Source: Devosia sp. Root413D1
GTDB lineage: Bacteria > Pseudomonadota > Alphaproteobacteria > Rhizobiales > Devosiaceae
DNA: 64,000 bases
Direction: 5' to 3'
Assembly (NCBI RefSeq): GCF_001425235.1
Contig: NZ_LMEA01000011.1
Coordinates: forward strand, 558,001-622,000
This document shows, one piece after another, positions 6,592 through 15,446 of the stretch. Position numbers and translations under genes: made by a program. Every line of letters begins with the position of its first letter. Positions within the stretch are counted from its first letter, which is position 1. The notes beneath the pieces are model-generated. The model ran no database searches. It worked only from the letters and a program-made list of their open reading frames with translations, and was not told the origin of the DNA.

Positions 6592-6912
6592 TCAGCTGCT
6601 CTTCATCGTGGCGTTCTTGATCAGCCCGGCAATGGTGGTCAGCAGGCCACCGCCAACGAGGCCGGTCAGGCCCTGCCCTGCCAGCGCGCCGATATCCATG
6701 CCGCCCGTGCCGGCTGCCGCCGCCGCGGTGCCGACCAGGCCGGAAAGCCCCGGGATCATGCCGGCCAGCCAGGTGCCGAGCCAGCCGCCGATCGCACCGG
6801 CGATGGTGTTGCCCACCGGCCCGAGATTGACCTGCTTGAGCACGGCCGCAATACCGTTGCCCCCAACGCCGCCGCCAATCAGTTGAACGAGAATCGGAAT
6901 AATTGCTTCCAT
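6592..6912 (-). CDS. Glycine-rich hydrophobic small protein, 106 aa
   Basis: Starts MEAIIPILVQLIGGGVGGN with GGAGCG (AGGAGCGTCC on the minus strand) 6 nt upstream. It is almost entirely Gly/Ala/Leu/Ile/Val, with glycine-zipper-like segments (NTIAGAIGGWLGTWLAGMI; GGGLLTTIAGLIKNA) and few charges. It may form membrane-inserted helices or an oligomer. Comparable small Gly-rich proteins are common in Hyphomicrobiales, but I know no function. Monocistronic. Confidence 0.6.
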   Translation of the reverse strand: MEAIIPILVQLIGGGVGGNGIAAVLKQVNLGPVGNTIAGAIGGWLGTWLAGMIPGLSGLVGTAAAAAGTGGMDIGALAGQGLTGLVGGGLLTTIAGLIKNATMKSS

Positions 6913-7183
6913 TGGACGCTCCTCAGATCCAGCTTTTGGAAGCCGAGTGGCCCCCAACTCGCAAGTGCGACGTTACGCCTGATTGCAGAGAGTCGGTAGT
7001 CACAAGCTTGCACGTACTTGAAGCAGCGGGGGAAATCCGGGTGGACCGGCAATTGTTGCCGCCAGCTCTGCTTGCGATACGTGCCTCACGGCTGCCCCTC
7101 GCCGGCCGACAACTTGGCGCGCCCCAACCACACAGCCGTCAATTGAAGCGGCGCGCGCGAAGCCCTATCTTCCGGCTCGACTC

Positions 7184-7990
7184 ATGACATCCGCACCCGC
7201 ACACATCCCGGCCGATTCCAGCCGTGTCGCCCTTGTCACCGGAGCCGCCGACCGCGTCGGCGCCGCTATCGCGCGCCGGCTGGCCGGCGACGGCTGGGCG
7301 GTGGTGATCCACTATCGTTCGTCAGCCGAAAAGGCCGAGGCGGTGGCGACCGAAATCCGTGCGGCCGACCTCCGCGCCGGTGGCGGCAAGGCCGCGACCA
7401 TCGGCGCCGATCTTGCCGACCGCGGCCAGCGCGCCCGCCTCATCGCCGAGGCGGCGAAGCCCTTCGGCCCCCTCACCCTCCTCGTCAACAACGCTTCGAG
7501 CTTCGAGCGCGACTCCATCGCCGATCTCGATGAGAGCCTGTGGGACGCCCACTTTGCCGTCCACGCCGAGGCCCCCGCCTTCCTGTCGCGCGATTTCGCC
7601 GCCCAGCTGCCCGAGGGCAAAACCGGCAACATCATCAACATCATCGACGAGCGCGTCCTCGACCTGTCGCCGGCCTATTTCAGCTACACCCTGAGCAAAG
7701 CCGTGCTCTGGACCATGACCCGCACCCTGGCCCAGTCGCTGGCGCCGCGCATCCGGGTCAACGCCATCGGCCCCGGCCCCACCGTGCCGCCGCCGCATGT
7801 CTCGCCCGAAGCCCACCTTCGTCGCCTTACCGAGCTGCCGCTCGGCCGTGCCGCCGGGCCCGACGGCATTGCCGATGGCGTCGCCGCCATCCTCGGCCTC
7901 GACGCGATGACCGGCCAGATGATCGTCCTCGATGGCGGCGAGCATATCGAATGGCCGGCCCGCCGCGGCCCCACGCCGAGGCGCAAATGA
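7184..7990 (+). CDS. SDR-family oxidoreductase, pteridine-reductase/FolM-like
   Basis: 268-residue short-chain dehydrogenase. The NAD(P) glycine motif TGAADRVG is at 19-26, followed by HYRSS (43-47), which suits NADPH. NNAS is at 102-105 and the catalytic Y168-x3-K172 is in FSYTLSK. The position 13 residues before the Tyr, normally Ser, is Asp155 (NIIDERVLD). An Asp here with this HYRSS loop is the signature of pteridine reductase PTR1 and dihydromonapterin reductase FolM, so reduction of a pterin is the best guess. Its stop overlaps the uvrC start (ATGA), so the two are translationally coupled. Confidence 0.8.
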   Translation: MTSAPAHIPADSSRVALVTGAADRVGAAIARRLAGDGWAVVIHYRSSAEKAEAVATEIRAADLRAGGGKAATIGADLADRGQRARLIAEAAKPFGPLTLLVNNASSFERDSIADLDESLWDAHFAVHAEAPAFLSRDFAAQLPEGKTGNIINIIDERVLDLSPAYFSYTLSKAVLWTMTRTLAQSLAPRIRVNAIGPGPTVPPPHVSPEAHLRRLTELPLGRAAGPDGIADGVAAILGLDAMTGQMIVLDGGEHIEWPARRGPTPRRK

Positions 7991-9894
7991 CCGAGACGCC
8001 TCCCTTGCCAACTACACCAGCAAGTCCGCCAATCTCCGGCGCCGAGGTCATCAAGACCTTCGTCAAGACCCTGCCCCCCTCACCCGGCGTCTACCGGATG
8101 TTCGACGAGGCCGGCGAGGTCGTCTATGTCGGCAAGGCGCGCAACCTCAAGGCGCGCGTTACCAACTATACCCGTCCCGAAGGCCTCGATATCCGCATCC
8201 GGCGGATGATCGAAGCGACGCGCAACATGGAGTTCGTGCGCACCGAGACGGAAGCCGAAGCGCTGCTGCTTGAAGCCAACCTGATCAAGCGCCTGAAGCC
8301 ACGCTTCAACGTGCTGCTGCGCGACGACAAGAGCTTCCCCTACATCCTGATCGCCACCGAGCACGAAGCCGCCGAGCTGAAAAAGCACCGCGGCTCGCGC
8401 CGCATCAAGGGCCACTATTTCGGCCCCTTCGCCTCTGCCCTGGCAGTCAAGCGCACCATCACCGCGCTGCAGCGCGCCTTCCTGCTCCGCACCTGCTCGG
8501 ACAGCTTTTACAAGGCCCGCACCCGGCCCTGCATGCTGCACCAGATCAAGCGCTGCTCGGCCCCCTGCACCGGCGAAATCTCGATGGCCGACTATAACGA
8601 GCTGGTCGAGGAAGCCCGGCAGTTCCTCTCCGGCAAGTCCAAGTCGGTACAGGACCACCTCGCCGCCGATATGAACGTCGCCGCCGAGAACCTCGATTTC
8701 GAGCGTGCCGCCCTGCTGCGCGATCGCCTCTCGGCCCTCGCGCTGGTGCAGTCGCAGGGCGACGTTGCCTCGAAATCGGTCGAGGAAGCCGACGTCTTCG
8801 CCATCGGCCACGAGGCCGGGCAGTTCTGCGTCCAGGTGTTCTTCTTCCGCGCCTACCAGAACTGGGGCAACCACGCCTTCCGGCCGCGCGCCGACGCTTC
8901 GCTCTCCGATGCCGAAGTGCTCGAGGCCTTTATCGGCCAGTTCTATGAGGATCGCACCCCGCCCAAGCAGATCCTGCTCTCGCATGAGCTGAGCGAGAAG
9001 GAGCTGATGGAGGAGGCTCTGTCGGCCCGCGCCGGCTCAAAGGTCTCGATCCAGACGCCGCAGCGCGGCGAAAAGAAGGACCTGGTCCAGCACGCGCTCA
9101 ACAATGCCCGCGAGGCGCTCGGCCGCCAGCTGGCCGAAGGCGCGACGCAGAAGACTTTGCTCGAGGGCGTCGCCACGCTGTTCGGCCTCGACGAGCCGCC
9201 GCGCCGCATCGAGGTCTACGACAACTCGCACATTTCCGGCACCAACGCCGTCGGCGCCATGATCGTCGCCGGCGAAGAGGGGCTGAACAAGAAGTACTAC
9301 CGCACCTTCAACATCCGCTCGACCGACATCACCCCGGGTGACGATTTCGGCATGATGCGCGAAGTGCTGACCCGCCGCTTCACCCGCCTCGCCAACGAGA
9401 GTGAGCCGGAAGCCGAAGACGAGAACACCGGTATGCCGGATTGGCCGGACGTCGTCTTCATCGATGGCGGCGCCGGCCAGCTCAATGCGGTGCGCCAGGT
9501 TATCGCCGAACTGAACCTGCAGAAGGAGGTGACCTTCATCGGCATCGCCAAGGGCGAGGAGCGCGATGCCGGCCGCGAAAAATTCTTCATGGAAGGCCGC
9601 GACGCCTTCATGCTGCCGCACCGCGATCCCGTGCTCTATTACGTCCAGCGCCTGCGCGACGAAGCCCACCGCTTCGCCATCGGCACGCATCGCGCCAAGC
9701 GCAAGAAGGACGTGATCAGGAACCCGCTCGACGAGATCGAAGGCATCGGGCCGACGCGCAAGCGCGCCCTGCTGCAGCGCTTCGGCTCCGCCAAGGCCGT
9801 CGGCCGCGCCGCCCTCGCCGACCTCGCCGAGGTCCCCGGGGTCTCCACCCAGCTGGCGCAGCAGATCTACGACCATTTTAACGGCCCCGGCTGA
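7987..9894 (+). CDS. uvrC: Excinuclease ABC subunit C
   Basis: 635 residues, the usual UvrC length. It makes the dual incision during nucleotide excision repair together with UvrA/UvrB at the lesion. An N-terminal GIY-YIG nuclease domain (~26-105: [20 protein letters not shown]) makes the 3' cut. A UVR motif (~205-240) binds UvrB. The central and C-terminal RNase H-like nuclease contains [19 protein letters not shown] and [13 protein letters not shown] and makes the 5' cut. Tandem helix-hairpin-helix motifs end the protein ([18 protein letters not shown]). The start overlaps the SDR stop by ATGA. In many relatives pgsA follows uvrC directly; here pgsA lies 5.5 kb further on. Confidence 0.97.
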   Translation: MTETPPLPTTPASPPISGAEVIKTFVKTLPPSPGVYRMFDEAGEVVYVGKARNLKARVTNYTRPEGLDIRIRRMIEATRNMEFVRTETEAEALLLEANLIKRLKPRFNVLLRDDKSFPYILIATEHEAAELKKHRGSRRIKGHYFGPFASALAVKRTITALQRAFLLRTCSDSFYKARTRPCMLHQIKRCSAPCTGEISMADYNELVEEARQFLSGKSKSVQDHLAADMNVAAENLDFERAALLRDRLSALALVQSQGDVASKSVEEADVFAIGHEAGQFCVQVFFFRAYQNWGNHAFRPRADASLSDAEVLEAFIGQFYEDRTPPKQILLSHELSEKELMEEALSARAGSKVSIQTPQRGEKKDLVQHALNNAREALGRQLAEGATQKTLLEGVATLFGLDEPPRRIEVYDNSHISGTNAVGAMIVAGEEGLNKKYYRTFNIRSTDITPGDDFGMMREVLTRRFTRLANESEPEAEDENTGMPDWPDVVFIDGGAGQLNAVRQVIAELNLQKEVTFIGIAKGEERDAGREKFFMEGRDAFMLPHRDPVLYYVQRLRDEAHRFAIGTHRAKRKKDVIRNPLDEIEGIGPTRKRALLQRFGSAKAVGRAALADLAEVPGVSTQLAQQIYDHFNGPG

Positions 9895-9901
9895 GCGGCG
9901 C

Positions 9902-10681
9902 GTGCGCAGCGTCCGGATCGCCGCCGCCCAGACCATCGAGTATCGCGAGGATATCGGCGCAGCGCTGACCTGTGTGGCCGAGCTTGCGGTCCGGGCCGAG
10001 GCCGCGGGCGCGGCGCTGCTGTGCTTTCCCGAGGGCTTTCTGCAGGGCTACCTGGTCGACGAAGCGGCGGCGCGGCGCCAGGCGCTCGATCTCGGCTCCA
10101 GCGCCTTCCAGTCCGTACTCGCCGAGCTTCCCCGTAGCGGGCCCATGCTGGTCATCGGCATGCTGGAGCTGGATGACGGGCAGCTGTTCAACACCGCCAT
10201 CGTGGTGCAGCACGGCCAGCTCATCGGTCGCTACCGCAAGGCCCACCTGCTCGGCGCCGAACGGGCCTTCACCGCGGGAACGGAGAGCCCCAGCTTCGAG
10301 GTCGACGGCCTGCGCTTCGGCATCAACATCTGCTACGACACCAACTTCCCCGAGGCCGCGCGCAAGGTCGCCGATACCGGCGCTTCGCTGCTGCTCTGCG
10401 TCGCCAACAACATGCTGCGGCGCGAGACGGCGGAGACCTTCAAGCACCAGCACAACGCCATCCGCGGCGAGCGCTGCCGGGAGACCGGCCTGTGGCTGAT
10501 CTCGTCCGACGTCACCGGCGAACGCGACGGCCGCGTCGCCTGGGGCCCGACCGCCGTGCTCGACCCGCACGGGCAGGTCGTGACGCAGTTGCCGCTCGAT
10601 GAGCCGGGCCTGCTGTTCTTTGATCTGCCCACGGGCACCAGCCCCATCTCCCCCCATGCGGGGGAGAAAGCGATTTCTTAG
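9902..10681 (+). CDS. Carbon-nitrogen hydrolase (nitrilase superfamily) with repeat-derived C-terminus
   Basis: 259 residues with the nitrilase-superfamily triad: Glu44 (CFPEGFLQGY), Lys113 (YRKAHLL) and Cys144 (NICYDTNFPE). These enzymes hydrolyse amides, nitriles or N-carbamoyl compounds in the cytoplasm; the substrate here is unknown. GTG start at 9902, 7 nt after the uvrC stop, so it is probably in the same transcript. The last ~14 codons, after FDLPTG, read straight into palindromic repeat F (ISPHAGEKAIS is encoded by the repeat), so the native C-terminus has been replaced or extended. The core enzyme looks intact. Confidence 0.85.
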   Translation: MRSVRIAAAQTIEYREDIGAALTCVAELAVRAEAAGAALLCFPEGFLQGYLVDEAAARRQALDLGSSAFQSVLAELPRSGPMLVIGMLELDDGQLFNTAIVVQHGQLIGRYRKAHLLGAERAFTAGTESPSFEVDGLRFGINICYDTNFPEAARKVADTGASLLLCVANNMLRRETAETFKHQHNAIRGERCRETGLWLISSDVTGERDGRVAWGPTAVLDPHGQVVTQLPLDEPGLLFFDLPTGTSPISPHAGEKAIS

Positions 10682-10950
10682 GCTTGGCCCTTCGCCAAGT
10701 CTTAGAAATCGCAAGAGGGGGGATTTTGCGGGCACGGTAGCTCCCCACGGCCCCCTCTCTGGCGAAAACTAAGGACTTAGCTGCGCTAAGCCCAAGTTTT
10801 CGCTTTCTCCCCCGCCAAGGGGGAGAGTCCCGACTGATGCTTCGATGCAAGTGGAGACCACCGATCATCTCCCCCCTTGCGGGGGAGAAAGCGACTTCTT
10901 GGGCTTAGCGTTTGCTAAGTCCTAGAAATCGCAAGAGAGGCGAAGCTGGC
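10645..10950. repeat. Family F compound inverted repeat, copy 1 (three modules)
   Basis: Modules at 10645-10719 and 10866-10940 share the pattern ATCTCCCCCC..GCGGGGGAGAAAGCG, then TTCTT(A/G)GGCTT..AAGTC.TAGAAATCGCAAGAG; a third at ~10751-10829 is inverted. Each contains an inner palindrome of GCGATTTCT and AGAAATCGC. The first module supplies the end of the nitrilase-family gene. A related two-module copy is at 32491-32653. Together with the DUF1127 terminator it accounts for the 356-bp gap 10682-11037. Confidence 0.85.
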
Positions 10951-10981
10951 GGGCGCGATACAAGCAACTTCCACACCCCCC

Positions 10982-11010
10982 AAAAACAAAAGGCGCCCAC
11001 TGGGCGCCTT
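10982..11010 (-). terminator. Rho-independent terminator of the DUF1127 gene
   Basis: On the minus strand AAGGCGCCCA-GTGGGCGCCTT (11010-10991) is followed by TTGTTTTTG. It lies 28 nt past the DUF1127 stop. Confidence 0.85.
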
Positions 11011-11037
11011 CGTTCATCTCATCGCTGAGAAAGCTGC

Positions 11038-11181
11038 TTAGTTGACCGCAGTACGGGCGACCGACTTGATGTCGTCGCGGGTGATGCCGAGGTCGCGAAG
11101 CTGGGTGTTGCTCAGCTGCGAGAGCTCACGGACTGTGCGGTTGTAGGCGGCGAACTGCGAGAGCTTCTGACGGATGTTCAT
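11038..11181 (-). CDS. DUF1127 small protein, 47 aa
   Basis: Classic short DUF1127 protein: MNIRQKLSQFAAYNRTVREL, then SQLSNTQLRDLGITRDDI. The Arg-rich helix plus L-x-D-L-G-I-x-R-x-D-I motif defines the family. In Agrobacterium and Rhodobacter, short DUF1127 proteins bind RNA and influence mRNA turnover and stress or phosphate physiology; the same role here is inferred. The start at 11181 has GGGGAAACC just upstream; an in-frame ATG 54 nt earlier is rejected. It is monocistronic with its own terminator. Two candidate regulatory sites lie upstream, at 11262-11276 and 11293-11308. Confidence 0.88.
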   Translation of the reverse strand: MNIRQKLSQFAAYNRTVRELSQLSNTQLRDLGITRDDIKSVARTAVN

Positions 11182-11261
11182 TTGGTTTCCCCTTCTGTTT
11201 GGTGATGCTGATATAGGCCCACCAACCCGACCCAACCAGTAGGGTATTACGCACCCGAGCT

Positions 11262-11276
11262 ATGCACCCTGTGCAT
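11262..11276. promoter_or_regulatory. Perfect inverted repeat ATGCAC-CCT-GTGCAT upstream of DUF1127
   Basis: Two 6-bp arms around 3 bp, ~85 nt upstream of the DUF1127 start. A candidate dimer-binding operator, inferred from symmetry and position. Confidence 0.4.
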
Positions 11277-11292
11277 GCCGTGCGAACCGGAG

Positions 11293-11308
11293 TTAAGTTT
11301 GCGTTCAG
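11293..11308 (+). promoter_or_regulatory. 11-bp-phased TTAAG...TTCAG pair upstream of DUF1127
   Basis: GTTAAG-N5-GTTCAG on the plus strand, the same phasing and half-site as upstream of SH3b genes 2, 3 and 5, but with one mismatch and pointing away from DUF1127. Weak evidence for shared control. Confidence 0.25.
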
Positions 11309-11413
11309 GATTGCAGGGGGTTGAGGGGAGCGCGACCGCCAAGCCATGCGTTTTCGTTCATAATGCATTCATATGACGAGCAGCCCGGCGGCAACCCTGT
11401 GGCAGATCCGTGG

Positions 11414-12211
11414 CTAGCCCTTGATGCCGCTCGACAGCATGATCGCCTCGGTCACCTTCTTCTGGAACACCAGGTAGACCAAAGCCACCGGCAAGCCGGC
11501 GAGCAGCGCCGCGGCCAGCCCGCCGACGCCGAAATATTGCTCGACCTGGCCGATCGCCACCGTGACATTCATCAGCGGCTCTTTCGTCACCACCAGGAAC
11601 GGCCACAGGAAGGCGTTCCAGGCGCCGATGAACACGATGATCGCCAGCGCCGCCGTCACCCCCCAGTTCACCGGCAGGTAGATGCTCCACAGCACGCGGG
11701 CATGGCTGGCGCCGTCGACCTTGGCCGCCTCGCTCAGTTCTTTGGGAACGCTGTCGAAGAACTGCTTGTAGACGATCACCGCGATGGGCGCGATCAGCTG
11801 CGGCAGGATCACCCCAGCCCAGGTGTTGATCAGCTTCCAGCTGTTCATCAGCAGGAAGTGGTTCACGATCAGCGCCTGCACCGGGATCATGAAGCTCGCA
11901 AGGATCAGGTACCACAGCGCTTTGCGGCCCCAGAACTCGAGTTGCGAGATGGCGTAGCCGGCGGCGGCGCTGATGGCGATCACCACCACGGTCACCGTGC
12001 CGGAGGTCACCAGCGAGTTGAGGTACCAGAGCCCGATCGGCGTGCCGAACAGCGCCTTGGCATAGACCACCAGCCCATCGAGCGGCGCCCCATCCGCCTC
12101 TGGCGCCACCGTCGTCAGGATCGCCCAGACCAGCGGAAACGCCCAGGCCACCGCTGCAGCAACCGTCAGCAGCGCCAGCACCAACCCGGCAAGGTTCAAC
12201 CGGCGGATCAT
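11414..12211 (-). CDS. Carbohydrate-type ABC transporter permease (MalG/UgpE-like)
   Basis: 265 residues, six predicted membrane helices, CUT1-family inner-membrane permease. The EAA loop that contacts the ATPase is EAAKVDGASHARVLWSIYLP (~155-174). Helix 1 is LVLALLTVAAAVAWAFPLVW, and the family's typical GAWNAFLWPF segment lies near ~200. Its start overlaps the stop of the partner permease by 4 nt (ATGA, 12208-12211), so both are coupled. No substrate-binding protein or ATPase gene is adjacent. It would import a sugar, polyol or glycerol-phosphate only with components encoded elsewhere. Confidence 0.85.
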   Translation of the reverse strand: MIRRLNLAGLVLALLTVAAAVAWAFPLVWAILTTVAPEADGAPLDGLVVYAKALFGTPIGLWYLNSLVTSGTVTVVVIAISAAAGYAISQLEFWGRKALWYLILASFMIPVQALIVNHFLLMNSWKLINTWAGVILPQLIAPIAVIVYKQFFDSVPKELSEAAKVDGASHARVLWSIYLPVNWGVTAALAIIVFIGAWNAFLWPFLVVTKEPLMNVTVAIGQVEQYFGVGGLAAALLAGLPVALVYLVFQKKVTEAIMLSSGIKG

Positions 12212-13059
12212 TTACGCGCTCGCAGCAGCTGGAACTGCAGCACCGACACCGCGGCGACGATGACGAACAGCGCCACGGCCACGGTCGCGGCATAGCCGCC
12301 CTGGTTGCGCTGAAAGGCCAGCGTGTAGATGTACTGCACCAGCACCATCGAAGCATCGACCCGGCCACCCTGCACCAGCAGGTACACCTGGTCGAATACC
12401 TTGATCTGCATGATCAGCTGGATGGTCAGCACCAAAGCCGTCACCGGCCAGATCAGCGGCCAGGTGATACTGCGGAACTGCATCCACCGCCCTGCCCCAT
12501 CGAGCTTGGCTGCCTCATAGAGCTCAGCCGGAATGTTCTTCAGCCCCGCCATGAACAGCAGCACGTTGAAGCCGACCGTCCACCACACGGTGATGGTCGC
12601 GGCGATCGGCAAGACGAATGGCGGCCGGCCGAGGACCCGATCCGGCAGCACCAGCTGCCCCGGCCCATAGACGAACCAGGTCCAGATCGAGGTCACCGTG
12701 GTGACAGGCAGAATGTAGGGCAGGAAGAACACCGCCATCACCACTGCCTGCCAGACCCCCTTGAGCCGCACCACCAGCATGGCGAAGCCGAGCCCCAGCA
12801 GCGTTCCCGGCACCACCGTCAGCGCCACGAAATAGGCGGTGTTGGCGACCGAGTTGCCGAAGCGCCAGTCGCGGAACAGCTTCAGGTAGTTGCTGAGCCC
12901 CACCCATTCGCCGGGCAGGATCAGCTGCCCATCGGTCAGGCTCATCGCCAGCATCTGCAGCGTCGGATAGAGGAACAAGGCTGCATAGACGATGACGAAC
13001 GGCGCCACCAAAGGCAGCGCCGCGCGATTGTCCGGTTTCTTCCTGACGGGGGTGGTCAT
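12208..13059 (-). CDS. Carbohydrate-type ABC transporter permease (MalF/UgpA-like)
   Basis: 283 residues with six membrane helices; the first permease of the pair. N-terminal helix LVAPFVIVYAALFLYPTLQML; EAA loop YEAAKLDGAGRWMQFRSITW (~205-224). The chosen start at 13059 (MTTPVRKK) gives the usual short basic N-terminus. Starts at 13104 and 13128 are also open and none has a strong ribosome-binding site. It is followed directly by the second permease. The operon lacks the solute-binding protein and ATPase that normally accompany CUT1 permeases. Confidence 0.83.
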   Translation of the reverse strand: MTTPVRKKPDNRAALPLVAPFVIVYAALFLYPTLQMLAMSLTDGQLILPGEWVGLSNYLKLFRDWRFGNSVANTAYFVALTVVPGTLLGLGFAMLVVRLKGVWQAVVMAVFFLPYILPVTTVTSIWTWFVYGPGQLVLPDRVLGRPPFVLPIAATITVWWTVGFNVLLFMAGLKNIPAELYEAAKLDGAGRWMQFRSITWPLIWPVTALVLTIQLIMQIKVFDQVYLLVQGGRVDASMVLVQYIYTLAFQRNQGGYAATVAVALFVIVAAVSVLQFQLLRARK

Positions 13060-13166
13060 CGTCCGCGGCTTATGCGGGTTGTGACGTGGGAGATCAACGG
13101 CCATCGGCCGCTTGATAAGCGCCGCCATTCATCGAGCTGACGCACTGTAGTTACCCCAAACTCGAT

Positions 13167-13240
13167 GTCATCCCAGCGAAAGCTGGGACCCAACTCTCCC
13201 CTGGCGCGGGCTGCGAAATGGGTTCCAGCTTTCGCTGGGT
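13167..13240. repeat. Family A palindromic repeat, copy 2 (right arm decayed)
   Basis: GTCATCCCAGCGAAAGCTGG (13167-13186) and the partly degenerate right arm TTCCAGCTTTCGCTGGGT (13223-13240). It lies in the divergent gap 13060-13408. The remainder, 13241-13365, shows nothing else. Confidence 0.85.
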
Positions 13241-13365
13241 GCTAAAGCGCCGGGCCAAGCCCGATCGAAGCATTGATCGTACCCAGCATCCCCAGCCTGG
13301 TGTTGCCCACCACCACCCATTTGTGGTTGTTCGCTTGCGAACGCCCGCAAGGCGGATGCCGATAT

Positions 13366-13388
13366 CGGAGCTATCCAATCTAGCTCCG
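13366..13388. promoter_or_regulatory. 8-bp-arm perfect inverted repeat, candidate MarR operator
   Basis: CGGAGCTA (13366-13373) and TAGCTCCG (13381-13388) with a 7-bp spacer, 20 nt before the MarR start codon. A second, shorter palindrome (ATTAG-N8-CTAAT, 13393-13410) overlaps the ATG. MarR proteins typically bind such 16-24 bp palindromes at their own promoters. Confidence 0.5.
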
Positions 13389-13408
13389 CATAATTAGGAT
13401 ACTAGCTA

Positions 13409-13867
13409 ATGGTAACAAGCGATCCAGCACACCTGATGCGCGATCTCACCCGGGACCTGCTGCTCACCGGGCGGCTGTGGCGCAAGATGGCGCGGGCCGT
13501 CGCTGCCAAGCATGGCGTGTCCGAGGCTGCCTCGGCGCCGCTGATCTGGATCGACCGTCTCGGCGAGAATGTGCGCCAGAACGCCCTCGCCGACGCCATC
13601 GGCATCGAAGGCGCCTCGCTGGTCCGGCTGATCGATGAGCTGCAGGCTTCCGGCCTCGTCACCCGCGAGCCCGACCCCACCGACCGCCGCGCCAACGCCG
13701 TCTCCCTCACCGACCGAGGACGCGAGGTCGTCGCCGAGGTCAACGAGGACGTGATGGCGCTCCGCCGCCAGGTGCTCGGCGCGCTCGACCCCGCCGACTT
13801 CGAGGCGGCGCTGCGCGTCTTCGCCGCCATCAAGACGGCGGCCGCCAGGGATGGCGGCGAGCAGTAG
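13409..13867 (+). CDS. MarR-family transcriptional regulator
   Basis: 152 residues, winged-helix MarR fold. The helix-turn-helix is around QNALADAIGIEGASLVRLID (~58-77) and the wing is LVTREPDPTDRRANAVSLTD (~84-103), with the D-x-R-R motif typical of the family. Flanking N- and C-terminal helices form the dimer interface. The ATG at 13409 lies inside a palindrome, without an obvious Shine-Dalgarno, suggesting a leaderless or nearly leaderless message and autorepression. It is divergent from the ABC permease operon (start 13059), a plausible target. Confidence 0.88.
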   Translation: MVTSDPAHLMRDLTRDLLLTGRLWRKMARAVAAKHGVSEAASAPLIWIDRLGENVRQNALADAIGIEGASLVRLIDELQASGLVTREPDPTDRRANAVSLTDRGREVVAEVNEDVMALRRQVLGALDPADFEAALRVFAAIKTAAARDGGEQ

Positions 13868-13895
13868 TATTCGACGAACGGATGAACTGAGCCCC

Positions 13896-13924
13896 GTGAC
13901 AAGTCAGTAAAGCTCGGCTACAAA
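13896..13924 (+). promoter_or_regulatory. Promoter of the aromatic attenuator/DAHP synthase transcript
   Basis: GTGACA (13896-13901), 17-bp spacer, TACAAA (13919-13924). The expected transcription start, about 7 nt downstream, coincides with the leader-peptide ATG at 13932. A leaderless start is known for the rhizobial trp leader. Confidence 0.5.
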
Positions 13925-13931
13925 CCCGCCC

Positions 13932-14006
13932 ATGAACCTTCGCGCCGCCTATTCGTATTGGTATTTTACCACCGGAAGCCGCTGGCAGCCGAAGGGGCGC
14001 GTTTGA
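13932..14006 (+). CDS. Aromatic-rich leader peptide (24 aa) of a transcription attenuator
   Basis: Encodes a 24-residue peptide beginning MNLRAAYSYWYF with Trp again at residue 18. Five aromatic codons (Tyr, Tyr, Trp, Tyr, Phe) lie within residues 7-12, far above chance. It ends at TGA 14004-14006, 27 nt before a strong terminator hairpin. Ribosome stalling at scarce Tyr/Trp/Phe codons would free CTGGCAGC (13982-13989). That can pair with GCCGCCAG (14038-14045) and prevent terminator formation. The downstream gene is DAHP synthase, the entry step to exactly these amino acids. Such leaders are a known alphaproteobacterial design (trpL). Confidence 0.8.
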   Translation: MNLRAAYSYWYFTTGSRWQPKGRV

Positions 14007-14032
14007 CGTAAAACACCAAACCGAGATTTCCC

Positions 14033-14064
14033 AAAAAGCCGCCAGATCACCTGGCGGCTTTTTT
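14033..14064 (+). terminator. Attenuator terminator before DAHP synthase
   Basis: AAAAAGCCGCCAG (14033-14045), loop ATCAC, CTGGCGGC (14051-14058), then six T (14059-14064). It lies 36 nt before the DAHP synthase ATG, so it must be read through for expression. The left arm can alternatively pair with 13982-13989 (7 of 8). Confidence 0.9.
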
Positions 14065-14099
14065 GTCGCCGGTGCCGAGAACCCCGAGGAGCCGACGAC

Positions 14100-15146
<1,047 letters not shown>

Positions 15147-15176
<30 letters not shown>

Positions 15177-15428
15177 CAGACGCCACCGAAGCCGGCAGTC
15201 GGCGACCCTCTCCCGCTTGCGGGGGAGGGGGGGACCACGCGAAAGCGTGGTGGGAGGGGGGTGCCCCACGCACTGATCGTAAGCGGACTGGGCGGAGGCC
15301 AGAGTTTGTGGCACCCCCCTCCCACCAGCCTTTCGGCTGGTCCCCCCCTCCCCCGTAAACGGGAGAGGGTCGCCGACTGCCGGCTTCGGTGGCGTCTGCT
15401 ACGCCACCAACTGCCCCGTCACCCGGCG
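15147..15428. repeat. 119-bp-arm inverted repeat duplicating the 3' end of the DAHP synthase gene
   Basis: Left arm 15147-15265 and right arm 15310-15428 are near-identical reverse complements over their full length. Only the hairpin loops differ (CTTGC/TTTAC, and ACGCGAAAGCGT against AGCCGAAAGGCT). The left arm begins inside the last ten DAHP synthase codons, so the right arm carries an inverted copy of coding sequence. It fills the gap before pgsA (start 15447). Confidence 0.92.
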
Positions 15429-15446
15429 ATAGCGTCTTCTCGCGGC

